A stretch of DNA of 64,000 nucleotides from Gillisella vitis (GCA_009744235.1 WPHV01000001.1:124001-188000), one strand, 5' to 3'; positions 19,598 to 27,809 are shown, counted from the first letter of the stretch. Program-made: numbers and translations. Notes: generated from the letters alone by a model not told the origin.

Positions 19598-19631
19598 TGG
19601 GATAACATGGGACACCATGGGCGTCAATGGG
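19598..19631 (+). promoter_or_regulatory. MraZ operator: four TGGG boxes with 10-bp period
   Basis: TGGG occurs at 19598, 19608, 19618 and 19628, each box followed by A or C and separated by exactly 10 bp, one helical turn. This is the TGGGN-N5 direct-repeat architecture described for MraZ in E. coli, with four rather than three boxes. The boxes read on the strand opposite to mraZ and end 177 bp from its ATG. Confidence 0.85.
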
Positions 19632-19851
19632 ATTAGGGTTGGCAAACCAGTCTACTTCATCGGAAATTTATAACCCGTTAAGATTAATGAATGGTTATTA
19701 TGGCTTGAGGGAAGCAAGCCACCCATATCCGCAGCCTTGCTTTTCAAGGCATTGAAGATAAACATAAATTAGCAAGAGAAGGCAAAAATGACGCGAGTGC
19801 GCCTTTGCTTTTTCAACCCGAAGCGACGCCTTTGAGCGGCCCGCGATAGGA
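19632..19851. other. Spacer between the mraZ operator and rnpB
   Basis: About 220 bp with no supported gene. It includes AT-rich sequence at 19660-19700 and holds the region downstream of the minus-strand rnpB transcript, where a terminator would be expected; I see no strong hairpin with a T-run. Confidence 0.35.
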
Positions 19852-20256
19852 AACACCAGTCGGCCTGTAAGCCGGGTTCTGTATGGCCCCGGTTTCCCGG
19901 AACGTGGCAGCCATTCATCTGGGACGATACTTGCGCACCGCCTCTCGCAACCCACCCGGATGACTGGCCCGAAAACCGGCTGTAGCGCAACTTGCGTTGC
20001 ACCCGCGTCATCCCTATTCGGTCTTGCTCCCGGTGGGGTTTACCATGCCGTCCCTGTCACCAGGAACGCGGTGGGCTCTTACCCCACCCTTTCACCCTGA
20101 CCCCGATAAACGGGGCGGTCTGCTTTCTGTGGCACTTTCCCTGAGGTCGCCCTCGCCGGACGTTATCCGGCACCGTGTTTCCGTGGAGCCCGGACTTTCC
20201 TCACCCTACCGCCTTTCGGCATTGGTAAAGCGCGGCTGCCCGGCCGACTGGTTCGG
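19852..20256 (-). ncRNA. rnpB: RNase P RNA (type A)
   Basis: Catalytic RNA of RNase P, about 405 nt, which matures tRNA 5' ends. On the minus strand the conserved 5' block GAGGAAAGTCCGGGCTCC is at 20202-20185 and the 3' block ACAGAACCCGGCTTACAGGC at 19882-19863. The ends pair as helix P1: ACCAGTCGGCC at 20252-20242 with GGCCGACTGGT at 19865-19855. These blocks and the pairing are diagnostic. End coordinates are estimated from P1. The gene lies between mraZ and a flavoenzyme on the same strand, only 45 bp after the flavoenzyme stop, so its promoter may lie inside the end of that gene. Confidence 0.95.
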
Positions 20257-20301
20257 CGTGATTAACGGAGACATCTGGAGAAAGCCACCGAAATCATCCA
20301 C

Positions 20302-21495
20302 TCAGACGAAAACAGGGGTGAAATCTGCATCATAACCCTCATGCGCAATCGTGCCGCGCAGGATAAACTCGGCACCCAACCGGCCAATTTCATCCGAGCT
20401 TTTCGCCGCCGCCCCGCAGCCACCGGTCAGAACGGCGATGCGCGGGCTGTCGCTAAACCCGATGGCCGGATAGCCGCTCCCCGTAAAGGAGGTCACGCAG
20501 GGCGCCATCGACACCGGCGCCTGAGCAACCCCTGGCACCAGCGATCTGCAAATGCGCACCAGATGATCGCGGGCGCTTTCCCGTCCGCCACCTCTGAACC
20601 AGGCGCGAATTTCGGCCTCGGTTGTCAACCGCAGATCATCGGGATCGCCACCGATCTTGAGATAGGTTTTACCATCCGGGTAGCGCACCGGTGGTAGCAG
20701 ATAGATATGATCGCTTGGATCGGGCGGCTCGTGAATCAGTGACGGCATGCCGTGATAGGCTGGCAGATCCTGATCGGCAATTTCGAAAAAGGTCACCGTG
20801 CGAGCATAAACCGACAGATCAATCCGGCGCGGCAACAGTCTGTCCGCAATGGAAAATCCGCCTGCCGCCACCAGCACTCTTTCCGCTTTCAGCGCCTTGC
20901 CGCCTGCGGTCGTGACCACGACATAGCCGCCCTCGTCACGGGTGCCGATGGCCACATCGCTGACCAGCGTTGCTCCCGCCCGAACCGCAAGCTGCGCCTG
21001 GGCCTCGACCAAACGGCGTGGATTGACGTAGCCAGCGCGACGCGCCTCATAAATCCCCGTTGAAACAGGCTCGAAACGGAAATAGCCGAAACGCTCGGCA
21101 AGACCGGCATGATCGAAAGATTGAGTGGAAACGCCAAGCCCTTCGGCAGCGCGTGTTGCCCTGTCGACATAATCGGAATGACCATCCGGGCTCGTCCCGA
21201 CGATCAGGCAACCTCTTTCGTAGTAGAACTGGATGCCGCTCTGCTGTTCGATTTCATTGTAGCGGGCAATCGACGCATGCGCGAGCTTTGCCCAGACAGG
21301 ATCGCCATCGATGGTGCGGGTGATTCGCGCTTCGTCGTAATGGCTGGCAAAAACCCCTTCGTGGCTTTGCTTGTCGGCAGGCTCATCCGGCCCAACCAGC
21401 GCCACGCCATCCGTTTGCAACGCCAGGTGCCGCGCTGCCGCCGCCCCCATCATGCCACGCCCGATAATGAGATATTTGAAAACCTGATCCGTCAT
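20302..21495 (-). CDS. FAD-dependent oxidoreductase, monomeric sarcosine oxidase-like (DAO family)
   Basis: A 397-residue flavoenzyme of the D-amino-acid oxidase/sarcosine oxidase group. It starts with the dinucleotide-binding loop YLIIGRGMMGAAAARHLA, has the second FAD segment RVLVAAGGFSIADRLL in the middle, and a C-terminal APVSMAPCVTSFTGSGYPAIG followed by GGCGAAAKSSDEIGRL, the usual flavin-contacting end. The MAPCVTSFT cysteine matches the position of the covalent flavin cysteine in monomeric sarcosine oxidases. Likely oxidises a secondary amine or N-methyl amino acid; the substrate cannot be read. A perfect inverted repeat at 21534-21565 overlaps its promoter region. Confidence 0.8.
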   Translation of the reverse strand: MTDQVFKYLIIGRGMMGAAAARHLALQTDGVALVGPDEPADKQSHEGVFASHYDEARITRTIDGDPVWAKLAHASIARYNEIEQQSGIQFYYERGCLIVGTSPDGHSDYVDRATRAAEGLGVSTQSFDHAGLAERFGYFRFEPVSTGIYEARRAGYVNPRRLVEAQAQLAVRAGATLVSDVAIGTRDEGGYVVVTTAGGKALKAERVLVAAGGFSIADRLLPRRIDLSVYARTVTFFEIADQDLPAYHGMPSLIHEPPDPSDHIYLLPPVRYPDGKTYLKIGGDPDDLRLTTEAEIRAWFRGGGRESARDHLVRICRSLVPGVAQAPVSMAPCVTSFTGSGYPAIGFSDSPRIAVLTGGCGAAAKSSDEIGRLGAEFILRGTIAHEGYDADFTPVFV

Positions 21496-21533
21496 GCCGC
21501 TCGTCCAGAATGATTTGCCAACTGGATAGCATT

Positions 21534-21565
21534 ATCAATCAAACTTGCCATACAGTTTGATTGAT
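21534..21565. promoter_or_regulatory. Perfect inverted repeat, candidate operator of the flavoenzyme gene
   Basis: ATCAATCAAAC (21534-21544) and GTTTGATTGAT (21555-21565) are perfect 11-base arms around a 10-base spacer, 39 bp upstream of the flavoenzyme ATG. The AT-rich arms and spacing suit a dimeric repressor. No regulator gene is adjacent. Confidence 0.55.
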
Positions 21566-21568
21566 CTG

Positions 21569-21602
21569 ACGCAAGAACCGGCAGAACCTGCGGTTCTTGC
21601 GT
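21569..21602. terminator. Perfect 12-bp hairpin, candidate terminator after the lytic transglycosylase
   Basis: ACGCAAGAACCG (21569-21580) and CGGTTCTTGCGT (21591-21602) are perfect arms with a 10-base loop. It lies 55 bp downstream of the minus-strand transglycosylase stop. There is no T-run, so an operator or processing role is also possible. Confidence 0.5.
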
Positions 21603-21656
21603 GATCGTCAAACCGTCTCCCCCTACAAGATCGGCAGAAGGGACGCTGTCAGGTTT

Positions 21657-22250
21657 TCAGCTGTTTTCAAGCGCCGCTTCAACCTGACCGCAATATTGCT
21701 TGGAAACCGGGTTCATGCGGGTCGCGCCGTGACCGGCATTATAGCGCAGGATGGCGCCGCAGGTATCGCCGCCGCCAAGCTGGTGGGCCATGGCGAGATA
21801 TTTCATCCCGTATTTTAGATTGGTGGACGGGTCGTAAAGCCCGGCAACGGTGCCAGTATAGCCCATGGCGCGGGCGGTGGCGGGCTTGATCTGCATCAGG
21901 CCGACTTCGCCATGCGTGCCGCGCGCTTTCGGATTGAAACCGCTCTCGATCTTCACCACGGCACTGGCCAGTTCCACCGGCACGCCATATTGCTTGGCAT
22001 AGGACGAAATCAGAGCGTGGTAGGGCGCCTTGCCAGTTGCCGCACCGGTATCGGCCTTCTGATCATCAGCCTCGGTTTTATTCGAGAGCCTGGTTTTCTC
22101 CAGGGGCTTGGCGAGGTCGGCTTGCTGTTTATTGGCACGCAACATGTCCATCAGGGTCAAGCCCTTACCGGCATCAGCAGCCTCGGCATGGGAAACAGCA
22201 GACATAGAAACGGCGATGCATGCCGCGGCAGCGAAAAGCGAGGTTTTCAT
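21657..22250 (-). CDS. Secreted lytic transglycosylase, SLT (C-type lysozyme-like) domain
   Basis: A 197-residue periplasmic protein with a signal peptide (MKTSLFAAAACIAVSMSAVSHAEA), a linker and a C-terminal SLT domain. Family motifs are VVKIESGFNPKARG with the catalytic glutamate in IES, GLMQIKPATARAMGY, NLKYGMKYLA and AILRYNAGHG. It cleaves the MurNAc-GlcNAc bond to leave 1,6-anhydroMurNAc. I start at the ATG at 22250, which begins the signal peptide; an in-frame ATG 18 codons upstream gives an implausible N-terminus. Monocistronic by appearance, with a hairpin downstream. Confidence 0.88.
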   Translation of the reverse strand: MKTSLFAAAACIAVSMSAVSHAEAADAGKGLTLMDMLRANKQQADLAKPLEKTRLSNKTEADDQKADTGAATGKAPYHALISSYAKQYGVPVELASAVVKIESGFNPKARGTHGEVGLMQIKPATARAMGYTGTVAGLYDPSTNLKYGMKYLAMAHQLGGGDTCGAILRYNAGHGATRMNPVSKQYCGQVEAALENS

Positions 22251-22545
22251 GAAAAAGGTCAGTCTCCAGACAAAGGGGCGGACACGGATGCCAGCAAAGC
22301 GCACTATTTACCCGTCCACTGCCCATCAAAGGACAGCGATGTTCATCGCCCTCATCGTTGATATTTGCGAAAGACTTCCATTTTGGAAATCAAATTCGCT
22401 GTTCATCTCAACCGCTGCCGAGGAATACCATGGCTGCGACGGCTGCTGTTAGACAGACTCAATAAGGAAATCCTATGGCATGGTAAAAAGAGATGGTTTT
22501 CGACCCTGCCGAAAGCCGTCTGCCCACCACAACAGCCCGCAATTC

Positions 22546-23304
22546 TCAGCTGAACCGTGGCAACGCCGCCAGCAGACGGTGCAGGGTGTCGATGGTCGAA
22601 TAATCAGCCACGCCATCGACCTTGGAGGGGCGAAAATGCAGCTGGAAACTTCTGACGACACCCTCGGTCGCCGAATCGAAATCCCCACTGATTTCAACAG
22701 GGTATCCATAGAGCGACAGCATGGACTGCAAGGCTTCGACCGGCTGGCCGCGATCGCCTCTCTGGAAGAACCGTCCACCAGTGATCGCGGTTGGTTCCAC
22801 CCAATGCCCTACGCCCATGGCGTGCAGACGGTTCCAGGGGAAATGTTCGCCCGGATCGACCTTGCGAACCGGGGCAATATCGGAATGGGCCAGCACCCGC
22901 TCCGGGGCGATGGACCAGCGACTTGCACAATCCAGACACAATTGCGCGACGGCCTCGATCTGTTTTTCGGGATAATCCGGCAGGGAGGGATGTCCAGCAT
23001 TGGCAATCTCGATGCCAACAGAGCGGGAATTGATATCGGTCGCGCCCGCCCAAAAACTCTTGCCAGCATGCCAGGCCCGACGGCTTTCCGGCACCATCTG
23101 CACGACATCACCGTTTTCACGCACCAGATAATGGCTGGAAACCTGGCTCTCCACAGTGCAGAGCCAGGAGAGTGCCGCCTCTTCGCTGGGCATGCCGGTA
23201 TAATGCAGAATGATGGTGTCAGGGGCCGCACAGTCGATGCGCTCACCGTGGTTGGGGGATGGCACCACGACGGCGTCTGGATAATCGGCGATGAATGCAG
23301 TCAT
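22546..23304 (-). CDS. N-acetylmuramoyl-L-alanine amidase, AmpD-like with peptidoglycan-binding domain
   Basis: A 252-residue zinc amidase (Amidase_2) that removes stem peptides from MurNAc or anhydroMurNAc. Probable zinc ligands are H34 (IILHYTG), H140 (LAHSDIAP) and D150 (KVDPGEHFPW), with E99 in GIEIAN as the catalytic-site acid. A peptidoglycan_binding_1 domain occupies about 180-245 (GQPVEALQSMLSLYGY). No signal peptide is seen, which fits a cytoplasmic muropeptide-recycling amidase rather than a secreted one. The start overlaps the stop of the TerB/DnaJ gene (ATGA). Confidence 0.88.
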   Translation of the reverse strand: MTAFIADYPDAVVVPSPNHGERIDCAAPDTIILHYTGMPSEEAALSWLCTVESQVSSHYLVRENGDVVQMVPESRRAWHAGKSFWAGATDINSRSVGIEIANAGHPSLPDYPEKQIEAVAQLCLDCASRWSIAPERVLAHSDIAPVRKVDPGEHFPWNRLHAMGVGHWVEPTAITGGRFFQRGDRGQPVEALQSMLSLYGYPVEISGDFDSATEGVVRSFQLHFRPSKVDGVADYSTIDTLHRLLAALPRFS

Positions 23305-24038
23305 GCGGCCCGGCGTTCCTTTTCAATCGCGGCATAGGCCGCGTTGAAACTGGCCATTCGTTGATGGGCGGCGGCATGCATTTCCACCGGCAAGCCGCGC
23401 GCATGCAGCCGGTCTGGATGATGCTCTGAGGCCAGCGCCCGGTAGCGTTTGCGAATCGTGCCAAAATCGTCGCTGCGCGACACGCCAAGAATGCCATAGG
23501 GGTCGTGGTCGGGCGCGAGATGACGGGCGGAAATCTGTTCGAAGCGATCCTCGCCGATCTCGAAAATCTCGGCGATCCGCGACAGAAAAGCCAATTCCTT
23601 CTCGTGGATCAGCCCATCCGCCGTGGCGATGTGAAACAGGGCATCGACAATCTCTTCGAGCACAGGGCACCCTCTGGTGCGCGAGCCGCAGAGATTGGCG
23701 AGCTTTTCGGCATAGGCTTCGTAACCGGCAATATCCTGCTTGGCGAGATTATAGAGGCGCGCGACATTGCGGGCCTCCTCCGGCGGAAAATCGAAAATGC
23801 TGCGAAACGCATTGACCTCGGCCTGCGACACCACCCCATCCGCCTTGGCCATCTTGGCGGAAAGCGCGATGATCGCCACGGAGAAAGACACGCGCCTGCG
23901 CGTTTCCGGATCGCCTTCGAAGACGGTGCGGATCGCTTCGACAATCGACGACAGGACATTGCCAGCCGCGTCGCTGACCGCGCCGAGCAGCCGCTCCCAG
24001 AGTGACGATAATTGTTGGCAGGCGAAATCGAAAATCAT
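23301..24038 (-). CDS. TerB-type and DnaJ-domain protein (DjlA-like)
   Basis: A 245-residue protein with an N-terminal amphipathic/hydrophobic stretch, a central TerB-like helical domain (about 50-165, AKMAKADGVVSQAEVNAFR and IATADGLIHEKELAFL, the repeated acidic TerB motifs) and a C-terminal J-domain (about 178-240) with the HPD tripeptide at 207-209. This domain order is that of DjlA-type co-chaperones, which stimulate DnaK. It overlaps the amidase gene by four bases, an arrangement suggesting a shared function at the envelope, but the client is unknown. Confidence 0.88.
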   Translation of the reverse strand: MIFDFACQQLSSLWERLLGAVSDAAGNVLSSIVEAIRTVFEGDPETRRRVSFSVAIIALSAKMAKADGVVSQAEVNAFRSIFDFPPEEARNVARLYNLAKQDIAGYEAYAEKLANLCGSRTRGCPVLEEIVDALFHIATADGLIHEKELAFLSRIAEIFEIGEDRFEQISARHLAPDHDPYGILGVSRSDDFGTIRKRYRALASEHHPDRLHARGLPVEMHAAAHQRMASFNAAYAAIEKERRAA

Positions 24039-24358
24039 TTTGACAGATTGACCAAATTATCACTTGAAATGCAAGGGAAGCACCCCATTGTTTCGGGTTA
24101 AACTTTGTTCACTTTCCAGGTTTTACCGCAGTGCGGAATCAGCGGATGCGTCACGTCTTCGTTGGCATACCAGCTTTTCCACAAGCCTCCCGCCCGCCGC
24201 TTTCCATTTGAAACGATTATATTTCCGTGGCTGATGACATTTCCACGAAACTGCGGATTTTGTTCGATTTTTCGCTTTACAGCATCCGGCCACTGTCGCA
24301 TCCATTGGCACCATTTCGTAAACGTCTGCGGCGTTTTGTCCGCAAGAAGGAGGATTTG
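24039..24358. other. Divergent promoter region between djlA-like gene and pfp
   Basis: 320 bp without a supported gene. A minus-strand open frame of 67 codons (24098-24301) is present but has no ribosome site or recognisable family. The pfp ribosome site AAGAAGGAGG ends just before its ATG. Confidence 0.35.
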
Positions 24359-25573
24359 ATGGCCAAGACCAAAGTCGCGTTGCTGACCGCCGGGGGCCTG
24401 GCGCCCTGTCTCTCATCGGCAGTGGGCGGGTTGATCGAGCGCTATAGCGACATCGCGCCCGATGCCGAGATCGTTGCCTATAAATCCGGCTATCGCGGCC
24501 TGTTGATGGACTACAAGATTGAGATCAACCAGCAGATGCGTGAACAGGCCCATGTCCTGCATCGCTATGGCGGCTCGCCGATCGGCAATAGCCGCGTCAA
24601 GCTCACCAATGTCGCCGATTGCGTCAAGCGCGGACTGGTGAAGGAAGGCCAGAACCCGTTGCAGGTGGCCGCCGAGCGCTTGGCCGCCGATGGCATTACC
24701 ATTCTGCACACGATCGGCGGTGACGATACCAATACGACGGCGGCTGATCTCGCGGCCTATCTCGGCGCCAATGGCTATGACCTGACGGTCGTCGGCCTGC
24801 CCAAAACGGTCGACAATGATGTCGTACCGATTCGCCAGTCGCTCGGCGCCTGGACGGCGGCAGAGGTCGGCGCCCGCTTCTTCGACCACGTCTCCAACGA
24901 ACAAAGTGCCGCGCCGCGCACGCTGGTCATTCACGAGGTCATGGGCCGCCATTGCGGCTGGCTGACAGCGGCCACCGCCCGCGCCTATATTCAGCGCATC
25001 CAGCATAATGAATATGTCGAGGGCTTCATGATGAATGAAGAACTGAAGACCATTGATGGTCTTTATCTGCCCGAGACCCATTTCGACATGGAAGCCGAGG
25101 CTGAGCGGCTGAAGGAATTGATGGACCGCACCGGCTTTGTCACCCTGTTCGTTTCGGAAGGAGCCTGCATGGACGAAATCATCGCCGACCGGGAAAAGGC
25201 CGGCGAAGAGATCAAGCGCGACGCTTTCGGCCATGTGAAGCTCGACACCATCAATGTCGGCGGCTGGTTCCAGAAGCATTTCGCCAAATTGCTCGATGCC
25301 GAACGCTCTATGGTGCAGAAGTCGGGTTATTACGCCCGTTCGGCTCCGGCCAATTACGAGGACTTACGGTTGATCCAGAGCATGGTGGATCTGGCCGTCG
25401 AAAGCGGGTTGAACGGCGTTTCCGGCGTCACCGGTCATGACGAGGACCAGGGCGGCAAGTTGCGCGCCATTGAATTCCCCCGCATCAAGGGCGGCAAGGC
25501 TTTCGACCTCTCCACCCCATGGTTCAAAGATGTGATGGACCATCTGGGTCAGAAATTCCGTCCGGCACATTGA
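24359..25573 (+). CDS. pfp: Pyrophosphate--fructose 6-phosphate 1-phosphotransferase
   Basis: A 404-residue cytoplasmic phosphofructokinase. GGDDT at 120-124 replaces the GGDGS of ATP-dependent enzymes, and PKTVDND at 148-154 replaces PGTIDND. These two changes are established markers of pyrophosphate-dependent PFK, which acts reversibly in glycolysis and gluconeogenesis. The ATG at 24359 follows AAGAAGGAGG at ideal spacing; an upstream in-frame start is possible but lacks family sequence. Stands alone, divergent from the DjlA-like gene. Many rhizobia lack classical PFK and rely on Entner-Doudoroff flux, so a reversible PPi enzyme is consistent with that metabolism. Confidence 0.93.
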   Translation: MAKTKVALLTAGGLAPCLSSAVGGLIERYSDIAPDAEIVAYKSGYRGLLMDYKIEINQQMREQAHVLHRYGGSPIGNSRVKLTNVADCVKRGLVKEGQNPLQVAAERLAADGITILHTIGGDDTNTTAADLAAYLGANGYDLTVVGLPKTVDNDVVPIRQSLGAWTAAEVGARFFDHVSNEQSAAPRTLVIHEVMGRHCGWLTAATARAYIQRIQHNEYVEGFMMNEELKTIDGLYLPETHFDMEAEAERLKELMDRTGFVTLFVSEGACMDEIIADREKAGEEIKRDAFGHVKLDTINVGGWFQKHFAKLLDAERSMVQKSGYYARSAPANYEDLRLIQSMVDLAVESGLNGVSGVTGHDEDQGGKLRAIEFPRIKGGKAFDLSTPWFKDVMDHLGQKFRPAH

Positions 25574-25625
25574 CCTCGACGTCGAATGGTGGCTTCTGTT
25601 TGCAGGCGGTGCTGACGGCATAATT

Positions 25626-25656
25626 GCCCGAAGCATGCCTGCATGACTGTTCGGGC
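25626..25656 (+). terminator. Hairpin after pfp
   Basis: GCCCGAA/TTCGGGC arms (25626-25632, 25650-25656) enclose a further GCATG repeat. No clear T-run follows, so termination is only a possibility. Confidence 0.35.
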
Positions 25657-25813
25657 CCACCTTGGGTTTTCCGAACGGAAATGACAGACTATTTATTGTG
25701 ACAGCGCCGGTGCCAATGGCATGCGGCGCTGCTATGTTTGTATCGGAAGTGCCCGGGCCAGGATGAGGTTCACGACATCCCGCCACAGGCTTACCGAACA
25801 CGGAGGCAGGCCC

Positions 25814-26449
25814 ATGACATTTCAGGATTGGCTGTTGTTTTCAGCAGCAAGCGCTGCCTTCCTTGTTGTGCCTGGGCGCAATACCAAGCGGATCATTGCC
25901 TGTCGGCAAGCGGGCGGCGGTAGGGCTGCAACGCACTGCGTGCTGGGCAGCATGACAGGCTATGGCATTGCCGCCTGTCTGGTATTCGGCATGGCGCAAG
26001 CGCTGAGCAATATCAACGCTACGGCACTCTCTGCCCTGCGGTGGCCCGGCATGGCGGTGTTGATGGTTCTGGCACTCAGGCTCTGGCGGGCACCTTTGCA
26101 CATCGGTCCGGTGGCCGATAACGACAATCTGGCCGACCGACGCGCCATGGTCATTGTGTCGCAGGCCGTGATCGGTTCGGCTCTGGATGCGCGAACGCTC
26201 GTCTTTCTGTTGGCGATCACCACGCAGATCACATCGGGTTTTTCGCCGTTCAGCGGCGATTTTCTGGCCATGGAACTGGCTTTTCTAGGCCTCGCAGCCG
26301 TTGTCTGCGGGATTCAGGCAATTTATGCACACGCTTTTGACAGGATGATTCGCCGCCGTTCGGCACGCCGTATGGTGCAGCCGAAGGGTAAATCCATGCT
26401 GATTTCCGCCCGCTCCGTCAGCGCCGGTTATCGCCGGATTGCCGCCTGA
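25814..26449 (+). CDS. LysE/RhtB-family exporter, divergent
   Basis: A 211-residue protein with about five or six membrane helices. The N-terminal layout (MTFQDWLLFSAASAAFLVVPG) matches LysE/RhtB amino-acid exporters, but the usual PGP-N/D motif reads PGRN, and the following stretch RQAGGGRAATHCVLGSMTGY keeps only the G-x3-G pattern. It ends with an unusual basic tail. The ATG at 25814 follows GGAGG; an in-frame ATG 31 codons upstream is unlikely. The family exports amino acids or homoserine lactones; the substrate here is unknown, and the altered motif leaves activity uncertain. Confidence 0.72.
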   Translation: MTFQDWLLFSAASAAFLVVPGRNTKRIIACRQAGGGRAATHCVLGSMTGYGIAACLVFGMAQALSNINATALSALRWPGMAVLMVLALRLWRAPLHIGPVADNDNLADRRAMVIVSQAVIGSALDARTLVFLLAITTQITSGFSPFSGDFLAMELAFLGLAAVVCGIQAIYAHAFDRMIRRRSARRMVQPKGKSMLISARSVSAGYRRIAA

Positions 26450-26524
26450 ATCACGGCCTTTGACAGGTTATCCCCTTTTAGACCAAGGCATCGAAGATGC
26501 TCACGCATCCTCGCCTTGATGACA

Positions 26525-26606
26525 TTGCAAATATCTCAAATGCATCAGAGGCTTGCGATATTTGCAAAGGGAATACCAACGGTCATTTTCAATGATCGTC
26601 GGCATT
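26525..26606. repeat. Intergenic palindromic element (two adjacent inverted repeats)
   Basis: First palindrome: TTGCAAATATC (26525-26535) with GATATTTGCAA (26557-26567), perfect. Second: AATACCAACGGTCATT (from 26572) with AATGATCGTCGGCATT (to 26606), 13 of 16 paired around a 3-base loop. Such paired modules resemble mosaic intergenic repeats of Rhizobiaceae; family assignment is inference. Confidence 0.5.
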
Positions 26607-26702
26607 AGACTTCAAGGGGGCTGTCAAATTTGTGAATCCGATGTTAATAGTTCGTGCGTTGCCTGCGGGCAGCGCTCGTTTCAATAGCCGACGGACATCT
26701 GC

Positions 26703-27809
26703 ATGACAGCGAAAACGGACCGCACGATTGCCATCAGCGTCACTGCTGTGATCGTCGCAGCCCTTTCCAGTTGCACCAATGTCAATGACAACTCCAAAGC
26801 CGATATAGCGCCAAAACCCGCATCGGCTCATCAAGCCGTTGCCGCCGCAGCGCAGCCAGGCGTCACACAGCCGGGCGCCAGTACCGTAGCACCGGCAAAT
26901 GGCACCGTCGCAACAGGCGCCTCGACACCTGTAGCCGCCGCAAACGGCACGATGACGACGGTCGTTCCTGGCACGCAGGCCGTGACGCCTCCATCGCAAT
27001 CTGCTGTCACCGCGCTTGCCAATACCGCATCGGGAAACAATGCGCTGGCCGCCATAAATGGCGCTTCGGGCACAGGCCAGACGGTCAATCTCGCGACTGG
27101 CCAAGGCCCCTATCCTATTCAGAAGCCAGGCCTGACGCAGGTCGCATCGCTCGGACCAACCGTCAGCACCGTGCCGTCTTCCGCCAATGCACCAGCCCGG
27201 ATTTCGGACAACGAGCCGATCGGCCTTGAAAACGAAGCGTTGCAGCCGGATGTGATGGCCATGCATTCCGCCGTTCCCACGCCGCGCCCGGGTTCTGTTG
27301 CCTCATCGTCGGTCGCCTATGCCTCACCGGCCAAGCCGGTCGTCAAATCCTTCGCCCTGCTTGATGCACAATTCGACACCAGCGCCCCCGGCCCCGTGCC
27401 GAGCGCCACGCCGGAAGCCTCCAAAAGCTCCGCTTCAAGCACAAGTGAAACGGCAAGCCGCGGCCCGACGGTCATCAACGGCCTGGTCAACAAATATGCC
27501 GCCTTATACGGAATGCCCTCCGCGTTGATCCACCGGGTCATTCACCGCGAAAGCCGTTACAATCCGTCGGCCTATAGTCGTGGCAATTACGGGCTGATGC
27601 AGATCCGCTATAATACGGCCCGTTCTCTAGGCTATGAAGGTCCGGCAGAGGGTCTGTTCGACCCGGAAACCAACCTGAAATACGCGATCAAATATCTGCG
27701 CGGTGCGTGGATGGTGGCCGAAAACAACAATGACAACGCCGTTCGCCTCTATGCCCGTGGCTATTATTTCGATGCCAAGCGCAAGGGCCTGCTGGACGAA
27801 GTGCAGTAA
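26703..27809 (+). CDS. Lipoprotein lytic transglycosylase with long low-complexity linker
   Basis: A 368-residue protein with a lipoprotein signal (AVIVAALSSC, lipidated Cys near residue 22), about 230 residues rich in Ala, Thr, Ser and Pro, and a C-terminal SLT domain. The SLT domain shows HRVIHRESRYNPSAYSRG with catalytic Glu in RES, YGLMQIRYNTARSLGY and NLKYAIKYLRGAW. The linker probably lets an outer-membrane-anchored enzyme reach the peptidoglycan. The usual YNAG-type motif is YARGYYFD here, as in several rhizobial members. Preceded by an intergenic palindromic element. Confidence 0.85.
   Translation: MTAKTDRTIAISVTAVIVAALSSCTNVNDNSKADIAPKPASAHQAVAAAAQPGVTQPGASTVAPANGTVATGASTPVAAANGTMTTVVPGTQAVTPPSQSAVTALANTASGNNALAAINGASGTGQTVNLATGQGPYPIQKPGLTQVASLGPTVSTVPSSANAPARISDNEPIGLENEALQPDVMAMHSAVPTPRPGSVASSSVAYASPAKPVVKSFALLDAQFDTSAPGPVPSATPEASKSSASSTSETASRGPTVINGLVNKYAALYGMPSALIHRVIHRESRYNPSAYSRGNYGLMQIRYNTARSLGYEGPAEGLFDPETNLKYAIKYLRGAWMVAENNNDNAVRLYARGYYFDAKRKGLLDEVQ

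Noticed and set aside
17839..19608. A 589-codon minus-strand frame spanning rsmH and mraZ
   Set aside because: Only the part from 18864 resembles RsmH. The upstream extension runs out of frame through mraZ and the repeat-bearing spacer and has no family resemblance; a good ribosome site precedes 18864.
24098..24301. Minus-strand 67-codon frame upstream of pfp
   Set aside because: No ribosome site and no family recognised; the composition is not clearly coding. Left as non-coding, though a small gene is not excluded.
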